From CAYNLK01 sp964398055 (GTDB taxonomy: Bacteria; Chloroflexota; Anaerolineae; 4572-78; J111), in the NCBI GenBank assembly GCA_964398055.1, contig CAYNLK010000032.1:1-64000 (forward strand): 64,000 nucleotides of DNA, read 5' to 3'. How positions within the stretch are numbered: position 1 is the first letter of the stretch; each line of letters starts with the position of its first letter. Below are positions 1 through 8,099 of the stretch, one piece after another. The position numbers and the translations under genes are program-made. Below the pieces are notes generated by a model, which was not told the origin of the DNA, did not search any database, and saw only the letters and a program-made list of their open reading frames with translations.

Positions 1-825
1 GTGCCGTGCCCCCGACCGGTTTCAGCCACTCGATGATAGGCGTTACTCTCATCGGGGAATTGTTTAATCGCTTTGCCGCAATTCATCCAGGTTTCAGCCA
101 CTCGATGATAGGCGTTACTCTCATCGGTGTAGAGGGTGGTGGTCGGCGTGGTCTTGTGTTCGACTTCAGGTTGAATGGTGTCCTGGGTGGTATCAGCGCA
201 CACGGCCAGCCGAATTTGACCTCGTTCCCGCCCGACCAGCCCCAAAACCGGGGGGCGGTCATTGGCCAGCGTCCCTTTACCGGGTCGTTTGTTGGCCCGG
301 CGGCGGGGTGGGTCGGCCGGGTCAGGATGTTTGCGGCCCTTTTCGCCCGCGTTTTGGAACATTTCATCGCCCTCGGTCTGCTCATCGGCCAGCGGTGTGT
401 CCGGTTTGTGTTCCAGGGCCAATTGTTGGATGCGATGCCGGCGGGTCAACAGCGTCCCATAGTCCACCCCCAGTTCATCCGCCAATTGCCGGGTGGGGGT
501 GCCTTGAGCCACCCCACGCATAATCAGCACGATCTTCCGGCAGTCGTAATGGGTTCGTTGCCAGATCGTGCCGGTGAAAAGGTTTATTACCACAAATCCG
601 ACAACGATAATCACAAATAGGATCACGACGCCGGTCATGGGGCTGCTGGTCTGGCGGAAGGGGATGACCGTGTTTACATTTCAAACCGTCGGGATGCAAG
701 GTTTTTAACAGAAAGTTGTAACTTTCTTGCTCATCCAGTAACTCAGTCAGGGAAAAGCGGGTCGTATGCCGAAAGTTGTGTAAATTGCCCTTTGCACACG
801 TGAACATCGGCCTTTTTACACACAA
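1..825 (-). pseudogene. IS1595-type transposase, frameshifted and cut by the window edge
   Basis: The N-terminal part (from about 825) carries a zinc-ribbon pattern (CKHGH... then CRICG), and the continuation reads NLFTGTIWQRTHYDC and later TDESNAYHRVAET, which are hallmarks of IS1595/IS1016-like DDE transposases. The two parts are in different frames: the second frame is open from about 620 to the left edge, and the switch falls near 585-595 and needs one base to be skipped. A 38-bp stretch is repeated 72 bp apart (18-55 and 90-127), which duplicates 24 residues in frame around the DESNAYHRVAET segment. I infer an inactive transposase; a programmed frameshift is less likely because the catalytic-region duplication is also abnormal. 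No terminal inverted repeat could be assigned at the right end. Confidence 0.75.
18..127. repeat. 38-bp direct repeat, 72-bp period, inside the transposase
   Basis: The 38 bases at 18-55 recur exactly at 90-127. The period of 72 bp is a multiple of three, so the duplication stays in frame on the minus strand and repeats the peptide DESNAYHRVAET after a 12-residue spacer. Confidence 0.9.
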
Positions 826-911
826 ATTGCAACACGACCTTTTTTCTAAAAAATCCCGGCAAAATTATAGGTGTTTGGGGCAGGTGGTGAGTAGTTACAA
901 AAGAGGGGATT

Positions 912-944
912 AAGGTGACCGGCTCTTAAAACGCCGATCACCTT
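912..944. repeat. GTGACCGGC-type inverted repeat / terminator-like hairpin
   Basis: AAGGTGACCGGC is followed after 9 bases by GCCGATCACCTT, a 12-bp stem with one mismatch. It lies 26 bp beyond the stop of the minus-strand repeat protein and could terminate that operon. The same core occurs at 10058, 62292 and 63436. Confidence 0.7.
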
Positions 945-970
945 CGTCAAAGAACCTTAAAAACTACCTC

Positions 971-1513
971 TTAACCCGAAACCTTCTTCCGCAGCTCCTC
1001 CACCTGATTGGCCAGCTGGCTCACCTGCCTGGTCAAACCCGCCACCGCCTGGATGATTTGTTCTATTCGGGGATCCGGCCCCGGGATCACGCCAGGATCG
1101 AATACCGGCTCCCGTTCCAGTTTCTCGTTTTTGAGTTCCTTGATCTCGGGCTTCTCGAATTTCTCCGGCTTCTCGAACTTTTCGGGTTTCTCGAATTTCT
1201 CATTCTTCTCGAACTTCTCGTTCTTCTCTATCTTCTCATTCTTCTCGAACTTGTCGCTCTTGATCTCCTTGATCCAATCTTTGGCCACCTCGGGGAAGGG
1301 CTTATCGAAGAAATCCTTCAACGGGGTTTTGCCCACCTCAAAGTTCGGATTCTTACCGGCCAGAAAGCCCAGGATGGCCCCCAACTCCCGCACCCGCAAC
1401 TCATTAAGGGGCGTGTCGAGGCTGATCCGCACCTCAGGACGATCTTCTTTCGAGACGAAGGGCTGTTTGGCCTCTTCGTTTGGGTCTTGTGCGCCTTGAT
1501 TTGGTCTTGCCAT
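971..1513 (-). CDS. Lys/Glu hexapeptide-repeat protein, candidate substrate of the adjacent ATP-grasp enzyme
   Basis: 180 residues, family not recognised. The start at 1513 is chosen because a perfect GGAGG (1522-1526) sits 8 bases before that ATG; the ATG at 1528 would overlap this site. The first 85 residues are soluble and include the segment ISLDTPLNELRVRELGAIL, leader- or dimerisation-like. Next come six tandem hexapeptides of the form EKFEKN or EKFEKP (variants DKFEKN and EKIEKN), then EIKELKNEKLER, a Pro-rich turn, and a C-terminal amphipathic coiled coil ending LANQVEELRKKVSG. It lies 61 bp downstream of the intact ATP-grasp gene, the last gene of the unit. I infer that the repeated Lys and Glu side chains may be the substrate of amide- or ester-forming chemistry; a plain structural or chaperone role is the alternative. 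Confidence 0.7.
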   Translation of the reverse strand: MARPNQGAQDPNEEAKQPFVSKEDRPEVRISLDTPLNELRVRELGAILGFLAGKNPNFEVGKTPLKDFFDKPFPEVAKDWIKEIKSDKFEKNEKIEKNEKFEKNEKFEKPEKFEKPEKFEKPEIKELKNEKLEREPVFDPGVIPGPDPRIEQIIQAVAGLTRQVSQLANQVEELRKKVSG

Positions 1514-1589
1514 GGTTGTATCCTCCATAACCTAAAATAACAGTAATGCTTTGGTGTATTTTTTGTCCAACTACCTGGATTCGAATTCA

Positions 1590-2552
1590 TCACATAGGCG
1601 CCCTCCTTGCCTCGCTGGGTTGCGGCTCCAAACCGGCATGGAGCAAGTCCGCCAGCGCCAAGCTGATCGGTTGGCCGCTGTATTTTTCATAATATAAGAA
1701 GCCGGGGCTTGGATTCACCTCAAAGCAGTAATAGTCGCCGTCCGGGGTCTCCTTGAGGTCAATGCCGGTCATGAGCAGCTCCAATCGCTGCGCCAGCCGC
1801 AGGCACGCCTCGGCCACAGCCAGCGGCAAGATCATCGGCTCCATCTCCACCGCGCCGCCGGCGCGGCCAGCGTAACGATAATCCACCGCCTCTGAATAGA
1901 CGCGGGTGGCAAACAACTGCTCGCCGACCGTGTGCACCCGCACATTCACCCCCGGGATAAATGCCTGGAACTGGGCCGGACCGTGGCGCAGCAGGGGCAG
2001 GCGGGCCAACTGCTCAGGCTCCAGCCGCCGGACAATGGAGCGGATACCGCTCAACGACTTGTAGATCACCTCGCCCTGGCACTCCTCGTAAAAACGCCGG
2101 GCCGCCTCCGGGTCATTGGTCACCAGCGTCGGCGGGGTCAGCAAACCGCTTTGGCGTACCAGCAGGGCCTGGTAAGCCTTGCTATTGTTCGACATGCCGC
2201 CCCTCAGGCGGTTGACCACGGCGCAGGGCAAATCCTCCAGCAAAACCATCAGGCCGGTGTCATATTCGTTATACATGGCCGGCGCCGCGGCGGGTTCGAT
2301 GTTTGGCGGCGGCAACCGGCCTTCCGGCCCAAGATAGCGGATAAAGACGCCGGTTAGCTCAGCCAGGTCGACCTTCCAATCAGGACCGGCCAGGTAGCCG
2401 GTCGGGCCAGCGCCTTGCCAGTGCCACTTGAGCTGGAATCCGGCCGGATAACTGCCCAGATCAAGCAACCGATACGGATAGCCACAATCGAGCAACCGGG
2501 CGCAGACTAATTCGGTGACGCTATCGGCCAACCCGCCGCAAACCAGGATCAT
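1590..2552 (-). CDS. ATP-grasp ligase, RimK/MvdD-like, intact active site
   Basis: 320 residues. ATP-grasp enzymes activate a carboxylate as acyl phosphate and join it to an amine, hydroxyl or thiol. Visible features are the N-terminal pre-ATP-grasp domain (1-110), the phosphate-loop-like NRLRGGMSNNSKAYQ (114-128), the adenine-site Lys165 in EVIYKSLSG, Arg205 in VRVH, Asp265 in GIDLKE and the metal-binding Glu278/Asn280 in FEVNPSPGF. All usual catalytic positions are present. The start ATG overlaps the stop of the upstream ATP-grasp-like gene by 4 bp, so translation is probably coupled. The substrate is not known from sequence; the adjacent repeat-rich protein is the obvious candidate, by context only. 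RiPP (graspetide) ligases and RimK-type glutamate ligases are both related. Confidence 0.85.
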   Translation of the reverse strand: MILVCGGLADSVTELVCARLLDCGYPYRLLDLGSYPAGFQLKWHWQGAGPTGYLAGPDWKVDLAELTGVFIRYLGPEGRLPPPNIEPAAAPAMYNEYDTGLMVLLEDLPCAVVNRLRGGMSNNSKAYQALLVRQSGLLTPPTLVTNDPEAARRFYEECQGEVIYKSLSGIRSIVRRLEPEQLARLPLLRHGPAQFQAFIPGVNVRVHTVGEQLFATRVYSEAVDYRYAGRAGGAVEMEPMILPLAVAEACLRLAQRLELLMTGIDLKETPDGDYYCFEVNPSPGFLYYEKYSGQPISLALADLLHAGLEPQPSEARRAPM

Positions 2553-3427
2553 GAACCCACCTCCGCGGTGAGGAGCTGCGCCAGCCCGGCCACGATCTGC
2601 TGCCGGGCCGCCTGGCCAAAGCGTTCAAAGTGAGGCTGAGGCTCAACGGCGACAACGCACATGCCCGCCGCGGTCGGCGCCAAAGCCAGCTCCACAAAAG
2701 CCAGGCCGGCCGCCTCAGCAAAGCGGCGTAAAGCCGGCTCAAATTGGGCCAGCTCAGGCCGCGGCTCACCCTCCCAGACCACCTGCCGGCCCACCACACA
2801 GACCAGTTGGGCCGGGCCGTGCGGATAGGCCAGGCAAACCGGGGTATAGCCCTGCATGGCGGCCAGGCCGGTCCAGTCTTCGTTGCTGGTCACCAGGTAA
2901 CGCGCCGGGCTGGTCAGCGGCCCGTAAACTGCACCACCCACCCCGGCCTGAGCAAGACGTTGCCCAAAGGCGCGGGCCTCCTGGGCCACGTTCGTCACCA
3001 CTGTTTCCAACGTCGGCAGGCCGCTGCGCCGCAACAACCCCTGCCACAACAAGAGGGGTGGCTGCGGTTGATACCATATCGCCGCGGGGTAGCGATTAAC
3101 CACCGGGCAGACCAGGCTCCATAACCAGGCCAGCAGCGCCGCCTGCGTCTCCGCCTGCATATAGGCCAGGTCCTCGGCTTGCCAGCCGGCCGGGTCGATC
3201 CAACCACTGCTGCGCACCAGTACCCCGCTGATCTGATCGTCGGGCAGGGGCGGCTCCTCAGCCCAGCTGAGCCGGCTGGCGGATTGCTGGTTATTCAGCC
3301 GCCAGGTCAGGCGCGCCGGCTGCGCCAGGGGATTGGCCACGAGCCGGGTGGAGTAGCCGCGTGCCTCCAGTTCGGCGCGCACGCTCAGGCATAAAAGGTC
3401 TTGGGGATCACCTAACAATAAATGCAC
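2549..3427 (-). CDS. Degenerate ATP-grasp-like partner protein
   Basis: 292 residues, collinear with the next gene: both have PVVNR/AVVNR before the central domain and a VVTN/LVTN strand. The key residues are lost. The ATP-binding Lys of EVIYKSL is Gly169 in AVYGPLT, the Asp of GIDLKE is Glu246 in FVELAL, and the metal-binding FEVNP is VAVEP (Glu to Ala260, Asn to Glu262). I infer a pseudoenzyme derived by duplication, probably a partner or substrate-binding subunit of the intact ligase. The ATG overlap with that gene supports a stoichiometric complex. The start is the ATG at 3427, preceded by an AGGAGGG-like site (cctcct on the plus strand). Upstream at 65 bp is the lipoprotein gene on the same strand. 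Confidence 0.75.
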   Translation of the reverse strand: MHLLLGDPQDLLCLSVRAELEARGYSTRLVANPLAQPARLTWRLNNQQSASRLSWAEEPPLPDDQISGVLVRSSGWIDPAGWQAEDLAYMQAETQAALLAWLWSLVCPVVNRYPAAIWYQPQPPLLLWQGLLRRSGLPTLETVVTNVAQEARAFGQRLAQAGVGGAVYGPLTSPARYLVTSNEDWTGLAAMQGYTPVCLAYPHGPAQLVCVVGRQVVWEGEPRPELAQFEPALRRFAEAAGLAFVELALAPTAAGMCVVAVEPQPHFERFGQAARQQIVAGLAQLLTAEVGS

Positions 3428-3492
3428 AGCCGGCCCTCCTTAACCTAATCGTGTCCGTTGAATTTACAACTCCCGCTGAGGTGGGTTCTAAA

Positions 3493-4023
3493 TCAGGGCG
3501 CCACCCTGACCACAAACAAGAGCTTGCTTCCTGCTGCCTGGGCGGCCACTTCCCAGCAACCCGCGGTAGGAAAGTACAGACCTGTGGCTTGAAAGCGAGT
3601 CGGGTAGCAGCAGGGAATGTGGGCCTCAAGCGGAGGAGCACGGGCGTCGAGACGCTGACCGGTAATCTCTAGCGCCGCCCCGGCGGGCCGAAACCAGCCC
3701 ACTTTGACGCCCTCTTCAGTCGCCAGCAGGCGATATTCTTCAGCCTTGGTCCATTCCGCCGAGGCCCAAATCGAACTATCCTCATTCACAAAATAATAGC
3801 CATACTCAGGCGAGCCTTGCACCGCGGCATCGTCCGGCGGTTTGGCCCACCCCGGTTCAGTAACCGGGCAGGCAATCGCCCAGGCGCCCTCTCCTGGCGA
3901 TGCGCTGGGCGTTCCCGGATCCACGGCGTCAATTGCCGTACAGCCGGTCAAGACAAGGCTCAGCAGCAAACAGCAAATGAAAGACTGAGATACCAATGCA
4001 AAGATCATTCGTATTGTTAGCAT
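3493..4023 (-). CDS. Small lipoprotein of unknown function
   Basis: 176 residues. A hydrophobic stretch ends in the lipobox LTGC at about residues 25-28, so the mature protein should be lipid-anchored outside the membrane. The C-terminus holds two Cys-rich spots (IPCCYPTRF and TAGCWEVAA) and an Ig/beta-sandwich-like segment reading ATGLYFPTAGCWEV, a pattern common to secreted proteins of unknown role. No clear ribosome site precedes 4023; the second Met (4008) is an alternative start. It lies 65 bp upstream of the ATP-grasp pair on the same strand and may be its first gene, but cotranscription is inferred only. Confidence 0.7.
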   Translation of the reverse strand: MLTIRMIFALVSQSFICCLLLSLVLTGCTAIDAVDPGTPSASPGEGAWAIACPVTEPGWAKPPDDAAVQGSPEYGYYFVNEDSSIWASAEWTKAEEYRLLATEEGVKVGWFRPAGAALEITGQRLDARAPPLEAHIPCCYPTRFQATGLYFPTAGCWEVAAQAAGSKLLFVVRVAP

Positions 4024-4520
4024 TTGTATTGTAAATTTTGATAGGGGCTTGTCAGCGCAGCTTGGCGGGGTTGATTGGCGCGCCAGGCGCGCCAGGCCAA
4101 TAGTGATGGGACAACCGCTCCCCCTTAGCGGTTGCAGGCATAGTCACAGGTTCCGCCCAATCTGCAGGCTATTTGTTTGGCGCCGAGTCTGTGGGAAAAA
4201 CAAGAGGAAGAGGGAGGTTGACTTTTCTCTGTACACTTAAAGCAAGTGGGAATCGTTTTGAATTACGAAAAAAGCAGCATCTGACAGACACATCATATCA
4301 CAGATTTCTTGATTTGCAATAGGGAAATTTTCCGGGGTCATCCCGGCCCGTGCACTCGACCATAACGCCAAAATCGGATATAATAAATATCAACATAAAA
4401 CCAGCTTGTACGATCATATTATCATGAGCTTCGTCTGGCTTTAAACTTGGCTCAAAGAAACCTTAAACTCTGCTTAAATAATTAACATAAAATAATAGTT
4501 TAGCGCACAGGGAGCGATTT
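4024..4520. other. Divergent intergenic region with hairpins and a weak promoter
   Basis: No gene is seen. A GC-rich palindromic patch (GGCGCGCC repeated) lies near 4078-4095, and a perfect 8-bp hairpin (CAACCGCT/AGCGGTTG) at 4112-4134. A sigma70-like TATAAT at 4379-4384, 17 bp from TCGACC at 4356-4361, points to the plus-strand gene at 4521. The last 200 bases are AT-rich. Confidence 0.5.
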
Positions 4521-7511
4521 ATGATCGGAGGTAATATCGATTCCAGCAACTCAGCGGGCGTTGCCGCCGCCGTTTCGCTCGACCGTTTGCACGAATTTGC
4601 CCGATACCTGGAACAAAGCATCGTTTTTGGTCTGCGCCAGCCGGCCACCCAACAGCAAATGGCCGGCGAGTTACGGGGAAATTTCCAGCGGCTCTCCAAA
4701 GTTGAGATTTGGCGGATCACCCAGCAGATGTTGGCCGGCTCCACGTTCGAGGTTGGCCAGGCCGAGATCGAGGCGCTCTATCTGCTCCAGAGCCAGAAAG
4801 ACCTGTACGCCACCCTGCGGGCCATCGTCCTGGCCACCCACCAACGGACCGGCGCGCTGACCGGCCGGCTGGGCGTGCACACCCGCATCTCGGCTGAAAC
4901 CGACGCCAACGCCGCCACCAACACCGAGGCGGTGATGCAAATCCTGGCCCTGGTGCAGCCCGGCCAGCGCCTGATCGTGATGGATACGGTTCAAGCCGAC
5001 GGCGATGAAAATAAGCTGCGCGGCCCGGACGTTTTCGAAACCAATGTTTACGGCCAACATCGCAACGGCCTGATCGACAACCACGCCTGGAATTTGCAGC
5101 GGCTGGTGCGGGCTATCCGCGATCGGGGCTACCAGGACCGGACGCTGCTCATCATCCGGCTCGACGCGGCCGACGGCGGGGCCAATCTGAATCCCTTCAA
5201 ATCCAGCAGCCTGGTCCGTTATAGCCTGGCCATTGACAAACTCATTCGCTATCTGGAGACCAGCCTGCCGGATACGCCGTTCAAGCTGGTGCTGGGCAAC
5301 GAGCCGGACCTGCCCTACGAGCGGCAGTGGAGCGATCCCCACGCCGACCCGCGGGCCTTTACCCTGAACCAGTTTGCCCCGGCCGCTGGCGCCTTTATGA
5401 AGCAAGCAGCCGCCCGGCGCCCCGACGTCACCTTTATCTGCCCGGCCCTCTCGGCCAATTTGAAGCACGATCAGCTCAGCTATTTCAGCGCCCTTTTTGG
5501 CCAGGAGCGACCCGAAAATCTGGTGCCGGCCCTGCACGGTTACGCCGCCGATGTGGCCACGCTGCCCGGCGCTCAACGGAATTTAGTGGAGCAGCAAGCC
5601 GAGATTTTGCGCACCCTGGGCGGATTTAAACATGTCTCCGGCACCGAGATCGGCTCCGGCAACCCCTTTGGCGACGGCGAATCGCTCAGCGACAAGGGCC
5701 GCTTTGACGACGTGGTCATGTGGGTGTTACTCAGCAGCGAGCACCGCACCCCGCCTGGCCAGGATAACAACTGGAGCTTTCGCATCAACCCGGCCCGCGT
5801 GGAACCGATCAGCCGTAACCTGGCCGATATCATCAATCGCAGTAAAAATCGAGTATTGCGCAATATCCGCGAGCGCGGCGGGGTGGGGCTGCAAATTCTG
5901 CGCGGCCATGAGCTTGATCGCCCGGCCTACGGCGTGGAGTATGTCCAGCACAACACCCCGGCCACGATGGTCATTGGCCAAACCAACGCCGTCCAGATGA
6001 CGATCCGCAACAACAGTTATCGCACCTGGCCGGCCGGTGGTCCCCAGCCGGTGCGGGTGGGCTATCACTGGTATACAGCCGATGGCCGCGAGGTCGCAGC
6101 GTCGCTGTGGGATGATCACCGCACCAATCTGCCCTACAATCTCCCCCCCGGCGACAGCGTGACTCTCAACTGCAATCTGGGCGCGCCGCGAGTGGCGGGC
6201 GCGTACGAGCTGCGCTGGGACATGGTCGAGGAGACGGTTACCTGGTTTGCCTGGCAAAACGTCCCCACCCTCGATGTGCCGGTCAAGGCCATCAGCCCGG
6301 ATTCAGGCACACCGCCGCCCGCCGAGACGCCAGCCGGGCTGAGCGTCAGCGCCAGCCACAACAATGTGCGGCAGGGTGAAGACAACCTGCTGCAGGCCAT
6401 TGACCCCAACCCCTATACCCGCTGGAGCAGCCGCGCCCCCCAGCAGCCGGGTATGTGGTTTCAAATCGATCTGGGGGAGGTCCGGCCGGTCAGCCAGCTT
6501 CGCCTGAATAACGACCCGTCCCCGGCCGATTATCCCCGCGGTTACCGGGTACGGGTATCGTCCGACGGTCAAAGCTGGATCAGCGTGGCCGAAAGGCCGC
6601 TGAACGATGGCCCGCTGGCGATTACGTTCAGCCGCCGGCCGCTCCGCTTTATCCGCATCGAGCAAACCGGCCAGGATGCGGTCTACTGGTGGTCCATTCA
6701 CCAGATTGAAGTTTCGGCCGAAGTCAAACCCAGTGCCAGCGCCAGCCACAACAACGTGCTCACCGGCACCGATAACCTCGGCCAGGCTCTGGACGGACGG
6801 CCGGACACCCGCTGGAGCAGCCGGGCCTTGCAGCAGCCGGGCATGTGGTTTGAGCTTGACCTCAATGAAACCCGCCTGGTTAGCGGCCTGGCCCTCGATA
6901 CGGCCGGCTCGCCCAACGACTATCCCCAGGGCTACATCGTCCGCCTGTCCACCGACCGGCAGCAGTGGGTCGAGGTCGCTCGCCGGGATCAGAACAACGC
7001 CGCGCTTAATGTTTCATTCACACCCCGCCCGGCCCGTTACCTCCGCATCGAGCAGACCGGCCGCTCCGACCGCTGGTGGTGGTCCATCCACGGGGTCAGC
7101 GTGCAATCGGTGAAATATACCCCCCAGCCCACGGCCACGGCCAGCCACAACAATGTGCTCAGCGGCGCCGACAACATCTCGCAGGCGTTGGACGGCCGGG
7201 CCGACACCCGCTGGAGCAGCCGAGAGTTGCAACGACCGGGGATGTGGTTTGAGCTTGACCTGAACGAAATCCGCACCGTCAGCGGCCTGGCCCTCGATAC
7301 GGCCGGCTCACCCAACGACTATCCCCAGGGCTACATCGTCCGCCTGTCCACCGACCGGCAGCAGTGGGTCGAGGTCGCTCGCCGGGATCAGAACAACGCC
7401 GCGCTTAATGTTTCGTTCACACCGCGCCCGGCCCGTTACCTCCGCATCGAGCAGACCGGCAGTTCCGACCGCTGGTGGTGGTCCATCCACGGGGTGACGG
7501 TAAAAGGATGA
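4521..7511 (+). CDS. Clan GH-A-like glycosidase with Ig-like and three F5/8 type C domains
   Basis: 996 residues. A helical N-terminal part (1-110) is followed by a TIM-barrel-like region (115-450) with a GNEPD motif (Glu261, acid/base-like) and SGTEIG (Glu376, nucleophile-like), as in clan GH-A glycosidases. Residues about 480-590 form an Ig-like domain (MTIRNNSYRTWP...). Three discoidin/CBM32-type domains follow (about 610-735, 735-868, 868-996), each with SASHNNV, DTRWSS, FELDL and WWSIH signatures. The last two are almost identical in DNA as well as protein. No signal peptide is visible, which is odd for a carbohydrate-binding enzyme. Polysaccharide hydrolysis is inferred; the exact GH family and substrate are not assigned. 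Confidence 0.75.
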   Translation: MIGGNIDSSNSAGVAAAVSLDRLHEFARYLEQSIVFGLRQPATQQQMAGELRGNFQRLSKVEIWRITQQMLAGSTFEVGQAEIEALYLLQSQKDLYATLRAIVLATHQRTGALTGRLGVHTRISAETDANAATNTEAVMQILALVQPGQRLIVMDTVQADGDENKLRGPDVFETNVYGQHRNGLIDNHAWNLQRLVRAIRDRGYQDRTLLIIRLDAADGGANLNPFKSSSLVRYSLAIDKLIRYLETSLPDTPFKLVLGNEPDLPYERQWSDPHADPRAFTLNQFAPAAGAFMKQAAARRPDVTFICPALSANLKHDQLSYFSALFGQERPENLVPALHGYAADVATLPGAQRNLVEQQAEILRTLGGFKHVSGTEIGSGNPFGDGESLSDKGRFDDVVMWVLLSSEHRTPPGQDNNWSFRINPARVEPISRNLADIINRSKNRVLRNIRERGGVGLQILRGHELDRPAYGVEYVQHNTPATMVIGQTNAVQMTIRNNSYRTWPAGGPQPVRVGYHWYTADGREVAASLWDDHRTNLPYNLPPGDSVTLNCNLGAPRVAGAYELRWDMVEETVTWFAWQNVPTLDVPVKAISPDSGTPPPAETPAGLSVSASHNNVRQGEDNLLQAIDPNPYTRWSSRAPQQPGMWFQIDLGEVRPVSQLRLNNDPSPADYPRGYRVRVSSDGQSWISVAERPLNDGPLAITFSRRPLRFIRIEQTGQDAVYWWSIHQIEVSAEVKPSASASHNNVLTGTDNLGQALDGRPDTRWSSRALQQPGMWFELDLNETRLVSGLALDTAGSPNDYPQGYIVRLSTDRQQWVEVARRDQNNAALNVSFTPRPARYLRIEQTGRSDRWWWSIHGVSVQSVKYTPQPTATASHNNVLSGADNISQALDGRADTRWSSRELQRPGMWFELDLNEIRTVSGLALDTAGSPNDYPQGYIVRLSTDRQQWVEVARRDQNNAALNVSFTPRPARYLRIEQTGSSDRWWWSIHGVTVKG
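6741..7498 (+). repeat. 399-bp tandem repeat encoding discoidin domains 2 and 3
   Basis: The sequence beginning GCCAGCCACAACAA at 6741 recurs at 7140, a period of 399 bp (133 codons). About 200 bases at 6890-7090 and 7290-7490 are nearly identical, which indicates a recent duplication or ongoing gene conversion. Confidence 0.9.
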
Positions 7512-7550
7512 TAACGGCAGCCAGCCGAAGGTTGTAGTAACATGGAGTTA

Positions 7551-7579
7551 TTGTCAAGTAGTTTGAATAGTGTTATACT
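7551..7579 (+). promoter_or_regulatory. Sigma70-type promoter
   Basis: TTGTCA at 7551-7556 and TATACT at 7574-7579 with a 17-bp spacer, 74 bp before the response regulator start. Confidence 0.75.
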
Positions 7580-7652
7580 CAAGTTTGCCTGGGTTTTGCG
7601 TCAGGTTCGATAAAATAGTACAATGTCAGCAGTCAAAGGAAGGCAGTCAGCT

Positions 7653-8084
7653 ATGTCCACCATTCTTTATGCTGAAGATGATCGTGATTGTCGCGAACTA
7701 TTTGCCTTTGCCTTACGTCACAAAGGCCATTCCGTCCACGAGGCTCTCAACGGGGCCCAGGCTGTCCAGATTGTGCGAGAAGAGTCGATTGACCTGGTTA
7801 TCCTTGACGCCCGGATGCCGATGGTAACCGGCTACGAGGCAGCTAAACTGATTGGCCGCGAAAACTCCAACCTGCCGGTGATCTTCCTCAGCGCCCGGGG
7901 CTTGCGGCGTGAAATCGACCTGGCCTACGAAAGCAGCCCAATGGTGGTGGACTATCTGCTCAAACCGGTCTCCCCTGATGAGTTGACAGACCGGGTTGAA
8001 ACCATCATTCGCGACTGCCAAAACCGCGGCATCGAGGCTGTTCGGGCCGAAAATATGATCCGCGAGTTGGTTGTTGAGTGGTAA
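7653..8084 (+). CDS. Single-domain response regulator
   Basis: 143 residues, one CheY-like receiver: acidic pair EDD near residues 8-10, phospho-acceptor Asp in VILDARMP, Ser in FLSARG and Lys in LLKPVSP. No output domain. The start at 7653 is chosen because AAAGGAAGG ends about 9 bases before it; the ATG at 7623 has no ribosome site. The next gene, 15 bp on, is a phosphatase with a cNMP domain, so the receiver is probably the input of a partner-switch or second-messenger circuit. A strong promoter lies at 7551-7579. Confidence 0.9.
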   Translation: MSTILYAEDDRDCRELFAFALRHKGHSVHEALNGAQAVQIVREESIDLVILDARMPMVTGYEAAKLIGRENSNLPVIFLSARGLRREIDLAYESSPMVVDYLLKPVSPDELTDRVETIIRDCQNRGIEAVRAENMIRELVVEW

Positions 8085-8099
8085 TAACGAGGCTGAACA

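Noticed and set aside
6..620. Plus-strand 204-residue frame
   Set aside because: It is the complement of the transposase frame; the minus strand has IS1595 motifs and the plus reading has none.
1008..1540. Plus-strand frames rich in Phe/Ser or Leu over the repeat gene
   Set aside because: They mirror the Lys/Glu repeats on the other strand and lack ribosome sites.
4671..5576. Long minus-strand frame inside the glycosidase-like gene
   Set aside because: Antisense shadow in GC-rich DNA; the plus frame has conserved GH-A and discoidin motifs.
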